64,000 nucleotides of DNA from Polydactylus sextarius (taxonomy: Eukaryota; Chordata; Actinopteri; Polynemidae), in assembly GCA_016801845.1 (NCBI GenBank), contig CM028906.1, positions 8,604,001 to 8,668,000 of the forward strand, read 5' to 3'. Within the stretch, counting starts at the first letter, position 1, and each line of letters starts with the position of its first letter. Positions 63,955 through 64,000 of the stretch are shown one piece after another. Made by a program: the position numbers and the translations under genes. The notes beneath the pieces were generated by a model, which saw only the letters and a program-made list of their open reading frames with translations, searched no databases and had not been told where the DNA came from.

Positions 63955-64000
63955 GAACAAGGAAACAGTGGGAAGAAATTTTAAGGTTACTGGAAATAAT

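Overview
The window is vertebrate nuclear DNA, almost certainly from a teleost fish. It has spliced genes with GT-AG introns, six-cysteine astacin proteases of the teleost-expanded type, Penelope-like, LINE and Tc1/mariner relics, abundant microsatellites, and single-copy vertebrate genes whose reconstructed proteins match the human length closely. No bacterial, viral or CRISPR-type content is visible.

Layout, left to right. (1) 1-5390: gene-poor, repeat-rich DNA with nested direct repeats, a common fish interspersed repeat and a compound trinucleotide microsatellite. (2) 5.4-18.2 kb: three tandem plus-strand genes for secreted six-cysteine astacin metalloproteases (nephrosin/hatching-enzyme-like). 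The first is divergent. The second and third are near-identical copies on a ~2.7 kb duplicated segment, separated by a dead Penelope-like retroelement and LINE fragments. (3) 19.8-29.2 kb, plus strand: mtch2, an outer-mitochondrial-membrane carrier homologue, 13 exons, 301 residues. (4) 30.2-32.7 kb, minus strand: a znf414-like C2H2 zinc-finger gene, 5 exons, 314 residues, convergent with mtch2. (5) 33.3-50.4 kb, minus strand: tpcn2, the endolysosomal two-pore channel 2, 25 coding exons, 764 residues, with a 4.4 kb first intron holding a Tc1/mariner relic. (6) 52.2-61.0 kb, minus strand: nadsyn1, glutamine-dependent NAD+ synthetase, 21 exons, 699 residues. (7) 61.1-64.0 kb: no gene recognised; it may contain the 3' UTR of a minus-strand gene lying beyond the window, and it carries a long CA repeat.

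Exon boundaries were read by eye from splice signals and reading-frame continuity. Every listed exon chain sums to an uninterrupted frame from ATG to stop. For nadsyn1 the nitrilase triad falls at residues 45, 114 and 175, as I recall it for human NADSYN1.

The astacin cluster is a birth-and-death family of secreted proteases. The other four genes are unrelated in pathway, although nadsyn1 (NAD+ supply) and tpcn2 (NAADP/PI(3,5)P2-responsive channel) both touch NAD-linked signalling; I read no operon-like logic into that. No clear new multi-gene system was found. The most unusual observations are a 4-nt coding microexon shared by two astacin genes, a tpcn2 exon bracketed by complementary UG and CA repeats, and several perfect short hairpins scattered through non-coding DNA.
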